From: Acidobacteriota bacterium
Lineage (GTDB): Bacteria > Acidobacteriota > Blastocatellia > Pyrinomonadales > Pyrinomonadaceae
Assembly: GCA_020201365.1 (NCBI GenBank)
Contig: JAIVGV010000165.1
Span: 1-5,124, forward strand
DNA: 5,124 bases
Reading direction: 5' to 3'
This document shows, piece by piece, positions 1 to 4,926 of this stretch. A program made the position numbers and the translations under genes. The notes beneath the pieces are model-generated. The model had not been told where the DNA came from and ran no database searches. It saw only the letters and a list, made by a program, of their open reading frames with translations. How positions within the stretch are numbered: position 1 is the stretch's first letter; every line of letters begins with the position of its first letter.

Positions 1-153
1 CCGCTCTTCGTCTGGCTGCTCTACACGCGCGACGGCGCGGACGCGCGTCCCGTCGTCGCCTGCGCCGTCACCGGAGCCGCGCTCATCATCTTCATGCACC
101 GCGCGAACATCGGCAGGCTCGCGCGCGGGAGCGAGAGCAAGTTGAGATTGTAG
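1..153 (+). CDS. plsY: Glycerol-3-phosphate acyltransferase PlsY, C-terminal end (5' truncated by window)
   Basis: Frame 1 is open from the first base to TAG at 151-153 and gives the last 50 residues of a protein. A hydrophobic stretch (roughly residues 15-32 of the fragment) is followed by H-R-A-N-I-G-R-L, then G-S-E-S-K and a stop. This is the last conserved block of PlsY, where the family has an H-x-x-N-I-x-R-L pattern followed by G-x-E-x-K near the C-terminus. PlsY is an inner-membrane enzyme that transfers an acyl group from acyl-phosphate to glycerol-3-phosphate, the first step of phosphatidic acid synthesis. The next gene encodes the enzyme that makes glycerol-3-phosphate, a common pairing that supports the call. 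The stop codon is also the first three bases of a 7-base-period repeat array. The N-terminal part lies outside the window, so integrity cannot be judged. Confidence 0.85.
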   Translation, partial: PLFVWLLYTRDGADARPVVACAVTGAALIIFMHRANIGRLARGSESKLRL

Positions 154-178
154 CGATTAGCCATTACCTATTAGCTTT
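151..178 (+). repeat. Heptad repeat array 1, left arm (consensus TAGCNAT)
   Basis: Four consecutive 7-base units start at the plsY stop codon, for example TAGCGAT and TAGCCAT, followed by two more degenerate units that keep TA at the start. The period is exactly 7. The same motif occurs in inverted orientation at 408-435, next to the gpsA start. Short heptamer arrays between genes are known in filamentous cyanobacteria as STRR sequences. The similarity here is in form only. Confidence 0.6.
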
Positions 179-200
179 CAAAAATCGAAAGCAAGGTTTT

Positions 201-228
201 AGCTCCGTAGGAGCGTCATGTTTATAGC
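201..228 (+). repeat. Palindromic repeat unit A (forward)
   Basis: A 5-bp stem GCTCC/GGAGC (202-206 with 210-214) with GTA between the arms is followed by the tail GTCATGTTTATAGC. It is one of four copies of the same unit in this spacer. The other copies keep the GTA-type loop and the GACATGT tail but change the stem with base pairing preserved. Confidence 0.75.
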
Positions 229-253
229 CCGCCGCACTAACCAAGTACTCTTA

Positions 254-275
254 AGCTCCGTAGGAGCGACATGTC
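254..275 (+). repeat. Palindromic repeat unit B (forward)
   Basis: The stem GCTCC/GGAGC (255-259 with 263-267) with loop GTA is the same as in unit A. Its tail GACATGT runs into the self-complementary octamer GACATGTC (268-275), which is shared with an opposite unit (B'). The TTATAGC end seen in units A and C is absent. Confidence 0.75.
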
Positions 276-289
276 GCCCCTGACGGGGC
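268..289 (-). repeat. Palindromic repeat unit B' (reverse, head-to-head with B)
   Basis: Read on the minus strand, this is stem GCCCC/GGGGC with loop GTCA, followed by GACATGT. On the + strand the stem is 276-280 paired with 285-289. It shares the octamer at 268-275 with unit B, so the two units form a converging dyad. The loop is one base longer than in the other copies. Confidence 0.65.
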
Positions 290-316
290 TGCGGACGAAT
301 TGTTGGAGACACCAGT

Positions 317-343
317 GCTATAAACATGTCGTCCCTACGGGAC
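317..343 (-). repeat. Palindromic repeat unit C (reverse)
   Basis: On the minus strand this is stem GTCCC/GGGAC (331-335 with 339-343 on +), loop GTA, then the tail GACATGTTTATAGC. Compared with unit A, two stem positions have changed together with their partners, so pairing is kept. Units A and C are in opposite orientation and could also pair with each other along the tail. Confidence 0.75.
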
Positions 344-407
344 TCTACGAGCACCCTCGCGGCGTTCCGCTTTCGACTGTCGTCGCGGTTATAAAATTCG
401 ATTTTGT

Positions 408-435
408 TTTGCTAACGCCTATCAGCTAATTGCTA
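408..435 (-). repeat. Heptad repeat array 1, right arm (inverted)
   Basis: Read on the minus strand, four consecutive 7-base units (for example TAGCAAT and TAGCTGA) match the left arm at 151-178. The array ends about ten bases before the gpsA start codon. Further inward, TCGATTTTG at 398-406 is nearly the reverse complement of CAAAAATCGA at 179-188, so the mirror symmetry extends beyond the heptads. Confidence 0.6.
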
Positions 436-445
436 ACAGCTTTCC

Positions 446-1347
446 ATGTCTCGAATCGCCATCATGGGCGCGGGCAGTTGGGGCACGGCGCTCGCCGTCG
501 TCGCGGGGCGTGCGGGGCACGTCATAAGGCTGTGGGCGCGCGACGGCGGGCTGGCGGAGGCGATCAACCGCGAGGGCGTGAACCCGGTCTATCTGCCGTC
601 GCACGAGATCGCGGGCGACGTGCTGGCTACTGTCGAGACGCGCGAGGCGCTGCGCGATGCGGAGTTCGTCGTGCTCGCCGCGCCGTCGCACGCTGCGCGC
701 GCGTTGTTGGAGAGGATGCGCGGCGACGTGCCCGCGAGAGCAATCGTCGTGGGCGCGGCGAAGGGCATCGAGGTCGAGACGGGGCGGCGCGTGTCGGAGA
801 TCGTCGGCGAAGTTTTGGGCGGCGAGGCGGCGGCGCGTTTCGTCTGCCTGTCGGGTCCTTCTTTCGCGCAAGAAGTAGCGGCGGGGCAGGCGACGGCGGT
901 CGTGGCGGCGAGCCGTGATGTCGCTCAAGCCTTGCGCGTGCAGGCGGTTTTGAGTTACGAAAACCTGCGCGTCTATACGAACGACGATCTCGTGGGCGTG
1001 GAACTCGGCGGCGCGGTGAAGAACGTGATCGCGCTCGCCGCGGGGATGGTCGGCGGTTTAGGGTTGGGCGCGAACGCCGTCGCCGCGCTCGTCACGCGCG
1101 GGCTTGCGGAGATGACGCGCTTCGCCACGGCTCAGGGCGCGCGCGTCGAAACTTTGGCCGGGCTCGCCGGGCTCGGCGATCTCGTGCTGACCTGCACGGG
1201 CTCGCCGAACGCCTCGGCGTCGAGATGCCGATCACGGATCAGGTCAACGCCGTGCTCTACGAAGGCAAGTCCGCGCGCGACGCGGCGCGCGAGCTGATGA
1301 CGCGACCGCTCAAGGGAGAGTTTGAGGAGACAAAAGGCTGTCCGTAG
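446..1347 (+). pseudogene. gpsA: NAD(P)-dependent glycerol-3-phosphate dehydrogenase, internal deletion with frameshift
   Basis: GpsA reduces dihydroxyacetone phosphate to sn-glycerol-3-phosphate for phospholipid synthesis in the cytosol. The N-terminal Rossmann motif G-A-G-S-W-G is at residues 8-13, the P-S-H and G-A-A-K-G-I-E blocks follow, then L-S-G-P-S-F-A. The catalytic-type lysine is K192 in G-G-A-V-K-N-V, and G-L-A-G-L-G-D ends at D245. At about 1198-1204 the reading jumps. In frame it continues as unrelated sequence to a TGA at 1295-1297. In the +2 frame from 1198 it resumes as true GpsA C-terminus (L-A-E-R-L-G-V-E-M-P-I-T, then Y-E-G-K) to TAG at 1345-1347. Family members are about 330-340 residues and have an S-R-N-R-R segment after L-T-C-T-G/D. 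Here roughly 40 codons are absent, and the missing length is not a multiple of three. The ATG at 446 has no Shine-Dalgarno. The enzyme as written is probably non-functional. An assembly error is the main alternative. Confidence 0.85.
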
Positions 1348-1374
1348 TCCGCCGTCAGTCGCCCGTCGTTCGCG
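1340..1374 (+). repeat. Heptad repeat array 2, left arm (consensus GTCCGTC-like)
   Basis: Five consecutive 7-base units begin inside the last codons of gpsA, for example GTCCGTA and GTCCGCC. The gpsA TAG stop lies across the first two units. The motif differs from the TAGCNAT array before gpsA, but period and placement are the same. A matching arm in opposite orientation is at 1419-1451. Confidence 0.6.
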
Positions 1375-1382
1375 CCTCACTC

Positions 1383-1410
1383 GTTCAAGCCTTCCTCCAA
1401 AGTTCAAGCC
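1383..1410 (+). repeat. Direct repeat GTTCAAGCC, two copies
   Basis: GTTCAAGCC occurs at 1383-1391 and again at 1402-1410, 19 bases apart start to start, in the centre between the two inverted heptad arms. Its role is unknown and two copies of nine bases are weak evidence. Confidence 0.35.
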
Positions 1411-1418
1411 TGCGCACA

Positions 1419-1451
1419 CGAACAACAGACCGCGGACGACTGACAACGGAC
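1419..1451 (-). repeat. Heptad repeat array 2, right arm (inverted)
   Basis: On the minus strand this gives four full 7-base units plus a partial one, for example GTCCGTT and GTCAGTC. The unit GTCAGTC is identical to one in the left arm (1354-1360). The arms could pair imperfectly in a transcript across a loop of about 45 bases. Confidence 0.6.
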
Positions 1452-1457
1452 GGTTTT

Positions 1458-1478
1458 TCGTTTATCGTTCATCGTTCA
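1458..1478 (+). repeat. Heptad repeat array 3 (TCGTTCA) abutting the smpB start
   Basis: Three 7-base units run TCGTTTA, then TCGTTCA twice. The last A of the third unit (1478) is the first base of the smpB ATG. No Shine-Dalgarno is present in or before this array, so it occupies the place where a ribosome binding site would be expected. Confidence 0.55.
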
Positions 1479-1945
1479 TGGCTGACGCACGGGAAGAGAA
1501 GAATCTGGTGACGAACCGCGCGGCGCTGCACGAGTACCACATTCTGGACAGGTACGAGGCGGGAGTCGCCTTGCAGGGCACGGAGGTGAAGAGCGTGCGC
1601 GCGGGTCAGGTGCAGTTGAAGGAGTCTTACGTCGCCGTGCGCGACGGCGAGGCGTGGTTGTTCAACGCGCACATTTCGCCGTATGCTTACGGCAACCGCG
1701 AGAACCACGATCCCGTGAGGACGCGCAAGCTCCTGCTCCACCGGCGCGAGATTGACCGGCTCGCCGAGGAGGCTTCGACGAAGGGCATGACGCTCGTCGT
1801 CACGCGCGTCTATCTGAAAGGCGGGCGCGTGAAGCTGGAGATCGGCGTGGCGCGCGGCAAGAAGTTGTACGACAAGCGGGAGACGGAGATGCGACGCACG
1901 ATTGAGCGCGAGACGCGCGCACAACTTAAAGAACGTAATCGGTAA
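1478..1945 (+). CDS. smpB: SsrA (tmRNA)-binding protein SmpB
   Basis: The 155-residue product has the usual SmpB length (about 150-160). SmpB binds tmRNA and takes the place of the missing anticodon-codon contact on stalled ribosomes, so that trans-translation can tag and release the product. Visible blocks are N-R-A-A-L-H-E-Y at 13-20, L-Q-G-T-E-V-K-S at 32-39, K-E-S-Y-V at 48-52, the A-H-I-S-P-Y block near 65-70, and the basic tail with G-K-K-L-Y-D-K-R at 127-134, which in this family lies in the mRNA channel. The start is set at ATG 1478 because M-A-D-A-R-E-E-K-N-L-V-T-N is a typical SmpB N-terminus. The open frame upstream is only repeat sequence and the gpsA tail. No ribosome binding site is seen. 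pepA follows after 32 bases, probably in the same transcript. The tmRNA gene itself is not in this window. Confidence 0.95.
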   Translation: MADAREEKNLVTNRAALHEYHILDRYEAGVALQGTEVKSVRAGQVQLKESYVAVRDGEAWLFNAHISPYAYGNRENHDPVRTRKLLLHRREIDRLAEEASTKGMTLVVTRVYLKGGRVKLEIGVARGKKLYDKRETEMRRTIERETRAQLKERNR

Positions 1946-1960
1946 GAACACTCGCCGCTG

Positions 1961-1977
1961 AGGAGATAACAGGAGAG
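1961..1977 (+). promoter_or_regulatory. Purine-rich ribosome binding region of pepA
   Basis: Two Shine-Dalgarno-like cores precede the pepA ATG: AGGAGA at 1961-1966 (about 11 bases before the start) and AGGAG at 1971-1975 (only two bases before it). The distal copy has the more usable spacing. gpsA and smpB lack such a site. Confidence 0.6.
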
Positions 1978-3537
1978 ATGGAGATTCAAACTAGCACCGG
2001 GCGCGCGGGCGTTCTGGACGTGCAGGCGCTCGCCGTCGCCGTCTTCAAAGACGAGAAGGCTGACGAGGGACTGCTGAAAGAGTTGGACGACGCCTGCGGC
2101 GGGCTCATCAAGTCGGTCTTCGAGTCGGGCGAGCTGAAGGGCAAAGAGGCCGAGTCGGCTTACGTCGTCGTCGGCGAAGGGCGCGGCGGGTTGAAGGCGC
2201 GCCGGCTGCTGCTCGTCGGCGTCGGCGAGCGGGAGAGCTACGGTCTCGCGCAGGTGTCGCAGTTCGCGGGGACGGCGGCGCGTGCCCTGCGCGCGCGGAA
2301 CGTCAAGACGGTCGGGCTCGTCGCGCGCGCGCCGGAAGGGGAGGACGAGCGCGCGGCGCAGGCTGCCGTCGAGGGCGCGATCATGGGGCTGTTCGAGCCG
2401 GACAAGTACCGCACCGTGGAGAAGGAGGAGCGCGCGGTTGATCGCGTCGTCGTCGCCGCGCCGGGGGCGGACGACGGGGCGGTGAAGCGCGGGGCGGAGC
2501 GCGGTCGCGTCGTCGGCGAGTCGGTCAACTTCACGCGCGACATGGCGAACGAGCCGGGCGCGTACATGACGCCGACCATCATGGCGCAGCGCGCGCAGCA
2601 GCTCGCCAACGAGTTCGGTCTAGAGATTGACGTGCTCGACCGAGCGCGCGCCGAGCAGCTCGGCATGGGCTCGTTTCTGAGCGTCGCGCGCGGATCGGAC
2701 GAGCCGCCCGCGATGATCGTCTTGAAATACAACCCCGAAGGAGCGGAGCGCGGGAAGGGCATCACGACGGGCGAGCCCGCGTTCGACGGCGGGCAGCTGC
2801 TCGCATTCGTCGGCAAGGGCGTGACGTTCGACTCGGGCGGCATCTCGATCAAGCCGGGCGAGAACATGGAGCTGATGAAGTACGACATGACGGGCGGCGC
2901 GACCGTCATGGGCGTGATGCGCGCCGTCGCGCAACTCAAACCGCCTTTCCCGCTCTTAGGCGTCGTGCCCGCCACGGAAAACCTGCCTTCGGGCAAGGCG
3001 ACCAAGCCGGGCGACGTGGTGCGCGCCATGACCGGCAAGACCATCGAGATCATCAACACGGACGCCGAAGGTCGCCTGATCCTCGCCGACGCCATCGCCT
3101 ACGCCAAACGGCTCGGCGCGACGCGCGTCGTTGATCTCGCCACGCTCACCGGCGCGGTCTCCATCGCGCTCGGCGACGTGAACACCGCCGTGCTCGGCAC
3201 GGATCAGAAGTTGATTGACGAGTTGATCGAATCGGGGCGCGAGGTCGGCGAGAAGCTGTGGCAGTTGCCGCTCGACAAGGAGTACACGCGGCAGATCAAG
3301 TCGGACATCGCGGACATCAAGAACGTCGGCGGGCGCAAGGCTGGCGCGATCACCGCCGCCGCGTTCCTCAAGGAGTTCGCGGACGGAACGTCCTGGGCGC
3401 ACCTCGACATCGCGGGCACGGCTTGGGGCGACGAAGCCAAGCCCTTCCGCGCCAAGGGTCCGACGGGCATCTGCGTGCGCACGCTCATCAACTACGTCGA
3501 GCGTCAGGCGAGCGCCGCCGCGACGAACGCGGGTTAA
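1978..3537 (+). CDS. pepA: Cytosol (leucyl) aminopeptidase, M17 family
   Basis: The 519-residue product is a two-metal M17 exopeptidase that removes N-terminal amino acids from peptides in the cytosol; the family is normally hexameric. The N-terminal third (about 1-180) is the less conserved macro-like domain, and the catalytic domain follows. Every expected active-site residue is visible: K280 and D285 in V-G-K-G-V-T-F-D-S-G-G, the catalytic lysine K292, D303 in K-Y-D-M-T-G-G, and D362, E364 and R366 in N-T-D-A-E-G-R-L. These sit at a constant offset of 30 from the bovine lens enzyme numbering, which shows an intact core. A short glycine-rich segment (about residues 255-275) before V-G-K-G seems longer than in many homologues. 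Some homologues bind DNA (E. coli PepA in Xer recombination), but nothing here indicates that. It is probably co-transcribed with smpB and ends before a strong hairpin. Confidence 0.95.
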   Translation: MEIQTSTGRAGVLDVQALAVAVFKDEKADEGLLKELDDACGGLIKSVFESGELKGKEAESAYVVVGEGRGGLKARRLLLVGVGERESYGLAQVSQFAGTAARALRARNVKTVGLVARAPEGEDERAAQAAVEGAIMGLFEPDKYRTVEKEERAVDRVVVAAPGADDGAVKRGAERGRVVGESVNFTRDMANEPGAYMTPTIMAQRAQQLANEFGLEIDVLDRARAEQLGMGSFLSVARGSDEPPAMIVLKYNPEGAERGKGITTGEPAFDGGQLLAFVGKGVTFDSGGISIKPGENMELMKYDMTGGATVMGVMRAVAQLKPPFPLLGVVPATENLPSGKATKPGDVVRAMTGKTIEIINTDAEGRLILADAIAYAKRLGATRVVDLATLTGAVSIALGDVNTAVLGTDQKLIDELIESGREVGEKLWQLPLDKEYTRQIKSDIADIKNVGGRKAGAITAAAFLKEFADGTSWAHLDIAGTAWGDEAKPFRAKGPTGICVRTLINYVERQASAAATNAG

Positions 3538-3559
3538 CCCGACCCGGATCAGCCGAGCC

Positions 3560-3611
3560 TAAGGAGAGCGCCGCGTCGAGTCGTTGACGACTCGACGCGG
3601 CGCTCTCCTTA
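3560..3611 (+). terminator. Perfect 25-bp inverted repeat after pepA, probable terminator or 3' stabilising hairpin
   Basis: Bases 3561-3584 are the exact reverse complement of 3587-3610, with TG in the centre, and T3560/A3611 adds one more pair. The stem is GC-rich. There is no T-run after it (the sequence continues ATGAAAG), so it is not a canonical intrinsic terminator. The location 22 bases after the pepA stop suggests 3' end formation or transcript protection. Confidence 0.6.
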
Positions 3612-3683
3612 TGAAAGTCTTACGCCGCGGACGCACTCCCCGCTGCGGCGGCAGAAAAAAGCTTGAATTACGGTTACTTTTCC

Positions 3684-3723
3684 TTGCAAAAAAACTTGCA
3701 ATTTTTCTGGATTGTGGTATGTT
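3684..3723 (+). promoter_or_regulatory. Extended -10 sigma-70-type promoter with AT-rich upstream tract
   Basis: TTGCAA at 3696-3701 is followed after 16 bases by TATGTT at 3718-3723, with TGG directly before the -10 (extended -10). Upstream, 3654-3695 is strikingly AT-rich for this genome, with an A-tract at 3687-3694, in the place of an UP element. A second TTGCAA lies at 3684-3689. TTGCAA is self-complementary, so the pair at a 12-base interval could also be an operator. Predicted transcription start is near 3730. Confidence 0.6.
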
Positions 3724-3729
3724 GACGCC

Positions 3730-3920
3730 CTGCTAGGTCGTTGCTTGAGCTTTTCATCAGCCAAAGGACTTGCGATCACCACTAAACCTGTCCTTACCCC
3801 CCTCGCTGGTCGCGCGAGGTAAAGCATCGCGGAGCCAATTGGCGATCAACGTCACCTAACAATCCTGTCAGCCGCCTCACGAAGGGTTTCGTCCCGCCTT
3901 CGGGCGGGACGATTTTTTTT
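3730..3920 (+). ncRNA. Unassigned structured small RNA, about 190 nt
   Basis: The unit lies between a good promoter and a textbook intrinsic terminator and holds no convincing ORF. Complementary segments suggest a rod. TAGGT (3734-3738) pairs with ACCTA (3854-3858) and CGTTG (3739-3743) with CAACG (3847-3851), forming a closing helix with a two-base bulge. GCCAA (3760-3764) can pair with TTGGC (3839-3843), and TTGCGAT (3770-3776) with ATCGCGG (3826-3832, two wobbles). CCTCGC (3801-3806) pairs with GCGAGG (3814-3819) as the apical hairpin. An alternative local hairpin pairs AAGGAC (3764-3769) with GTCCTT (3790-3795). Length and a closing stem with an asymmetric bubble are reminiscent of 6S RNA, but I do not recognise conserved sequence. 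tmRNA, RNase P RNA and SRP RNA do not fit. A terminating leader for the downstream gene is less likely because that gene has its own promoter after the terminator. Confidence 0.5.
3889..3920 (+). terminator. Intrinsic terminator with UUCG loop
   Basis: A 10-bp stem (3889-3898 with 3903-3912) closes a TTCG tetraloop, and eight T residues follow at 3913-3920. This is the clearest terminator in the window and ends the small RNA unit. A weaker hairpin just upstream (ACGAA 3879-3883 with TTCGT 3888-3892) overlaps the base of the stem and could compete with it. Confidence 0.92.
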
Positions 3921-3925
3921 GGACG

Positions 3926-3934
3926 TGATATATT
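3926..3934 (+). promoter_or_regulatory. Extended -10 promoter of the J-domain gene
   Basis: TGA followed by TATATT (3929-3934) is a good extended -10 element. No -35 box is visible at the usual distance, where the terminator stem lies, which is tolerated by extended -10 promoters. Predicted start is near 3941, giving a leader of about 90 bases before the GTG at 4030. Confidence 0.5.
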
Positions 3935-4029
3935 GTCGCCGACGGGTGACCCTCCCTTCCCGAGCGGCGCGCATCCCAGGTGCGTGTCCGCCGCGACGCT
4001 GGCTTTCACGGCTGTACGGGCAAAGCGCA

Positions 4030-4833
4030 GTGGTTGACTACTACAAAGTTCTCGGGGTCAGGCGCAGCGCCTCCGCGCGTGAGGTCAAGTCGGCGTACAG
4101 GCGTCTCGCGCGCCTGCACCACCCGGACGTAAACGGCGGCTCCGAGAAAGCCGCGCGCGACTTCGCGCTCCTCTCGCTCGCTTACCGCACACTCACAGAC
4201 CCGCAGGAGCGCGCCTACTACGACGCGCAGCTCCTCCGCCGCGAAGAGGGCTTCACCAACAGCTCGGTCTTCCGCTCGAACAATCCGCACGCGCAGCGCA
4301 TGCGCCGCGTCGCCGTGCAGGCGCGCATGGACAAGGTTGTGGACAACCTGATCCAGGCGGAGCGGCAGGAGAATTTCGCGATGCAGCAGGCGGTCTTCAC
4401 GACCGTCTCGCTCTTCCTCTCGACCTTCTTCGTCGGCTGGTTCCGCCCGCGCCTCTGGCAGATGTCGGGCGGCTTCGCGCGCGTGCTCATCTTCGTGCTC
4501 TTCCTCGTCGGCTTGGGGCATCTGTTTACGCGCCTGCGCGACTACTTCCGCCGCTACACTTACCAGCCGCGCTCGCTCCACGACTCGATCACGGGCGATT
4601 CGGTCGCGCCCGACAAGCCGTTCACGCGCTTCGCCGCGTCGAGCTTTCTCATCGGCGGCTACGCGGTCGCCTGCGGGGCGGGGCTGCTGCTCGGCTCGCA
4701 GATGTACAGCTCGATCCTCTCCGCCGTCCCGTTCCTCTACGACCCGCAAATCCGCCCCGAGTTAATTTTCTACCCGCCCATCGCCGTCCTCATCGTTGAC
4801 ACGCTGCACACGCTCGCGTCCAAGATGGACTGA
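4030..4833 (+). CDS. Membrane-anchored J-domain (DnaJ-like) protein
   Basis: The 267-residue product starts with a J domain (about 2-68): D-Y-Y-K-V-L-G-V at 3-10, the H-P-D signature at 31-33, and A-Y-R-T-L-T-D-P at 51-58. It has no Gly/Phe linker, zinc finger or substrate-binding domain, so it is a class III J protein that should stimulate an Hsp70 (DnaK) ATPase at a particular site. After a charged, probably helical stretch (about 88-117) come hydrophobic segments at about 120-138, 149-166, 203-222 and 245-262. These predict a membrane anchor with the J domain in the cytosol. The start is GTG 4030 because the J domain begins there. The upstream TTG at 3919 lies in the terminator T-run. No clear Shine-Dalgarno is seen. 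No dnaK or grpE is nearby, so the client is unknown. The part after residue 70 matches no family I can name. Confidence 0.85.
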   Translation: MVDYYKVLGVRRSASAREVKSAYRRLARLHHPDVNGGSEKAARDFALLSLAYRTLTDPQERAYYDAQLLRREEGFTNSSVFRSNNPHAQRMRRVAVQARMDKVVDNLIQAERQENFAMQQAVFTTVSLFLSTFFVGWFRPRLWQMSGGFARVLIFVLFLVGLGHLFTRLRDYFRRYTYQPRSLHDSITGDSVAPDKPFTRFAASSFLIGGYAVACGAGLLLGSQMYSSILSAVPFLYDPQIRPELIFYPPIAVLIVDTLHTLASKMD

Positions 4834-4896
4834 AGCCGCGCGCCCCCAAGCGACGACCGCGCGCCGCCTCTCATCCTCCGCCGATCCGACAAAATC
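4834..4896. other. Short spacer after the J-domain gene
   Basis: The only structure seen is a weak possible hairpin, GCGCGC at 4838-4843 with GCGCGC at 4859-4864, with a 15-base loop and no T-run. It is not a convincing terminator in such GC-rich sequence. Confidence 0.3.
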
Positions 4897-4926
4897 TTGC
4901 CACGCGCGCCGCGACTCGTGTATATT
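4897..4926 (+). promoter_or_regulatory. Sigma-70-type promoter for a gene beyond the window
   Basis: TTGCCA (4897-4902) and TATATT (4921-4926) are separated by 18 bases, with TG immediately before the -10. Predicted start is near 4933. The following bases form a 6-bp hairpin, GCGACC (4934-4939) with GGTCGC (4946-4951) and a six-base loop, at the very 5' end of the transcript. Confidence 0.55.

Noticed and set aside
390..395. TATAAA as a -10 box for gpsA
   Set aside because: No acceptable -35 box lies 15-19 bases upstream and there is no TG extension. It falls in an AT-rich part of the repeat structure.
151..445. CRISPR array
   Set aside because: The heptads are contiguous without spacers, and the palindromic units are irregularly spaced and in both orientations. 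No cas gene is present.
1322..1477. Upstream extension of smpB from a TTG at 1322
   Set aside because: It overlaps the gpsA C-terminal fragment and otherwise consists of heptad repeats, and the encoded residues do not match the SmpB family.
2238..3095. Long open frames on the minus strand inside pepA, and similar ones opposite gpsA and the J-domain gene (4006-4749)
   Set aside because: They are antisense shadows of high-GC coding sequence, with skewed Ala/Arg/Ser composition and no recognisable motifs.
3620..3660. Hairpin followed by AAAAAA, read as a minus-strand terminator
   Set aside because: The A-run would lie on the wrong side for a minus-strand terminator with this stem. The stem is only about 5 bp with a long loop, and there is no minus-strand gene to terminate.
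3730..3920. tmRNA, RNase P RNA, SRP RNA or a known riboswitch
   Set aside because: It is too short for tmRNA or RNase P RNA and their conserved ends are absent. I see no SRP GNAR-type tetraloop helix, and none of the riboswitch core motifs I can recall. smpB nearby does not make it tmRNA.
3919..4029. Upstream extension of the J-domain gene from a TTG at 3919
   Set aside because: The TTG lies in the terminator T-run and before the predicted transcription start, and the extra 37 residues look like translated non-coding DNA. The J domain starts just after GTG 4030.
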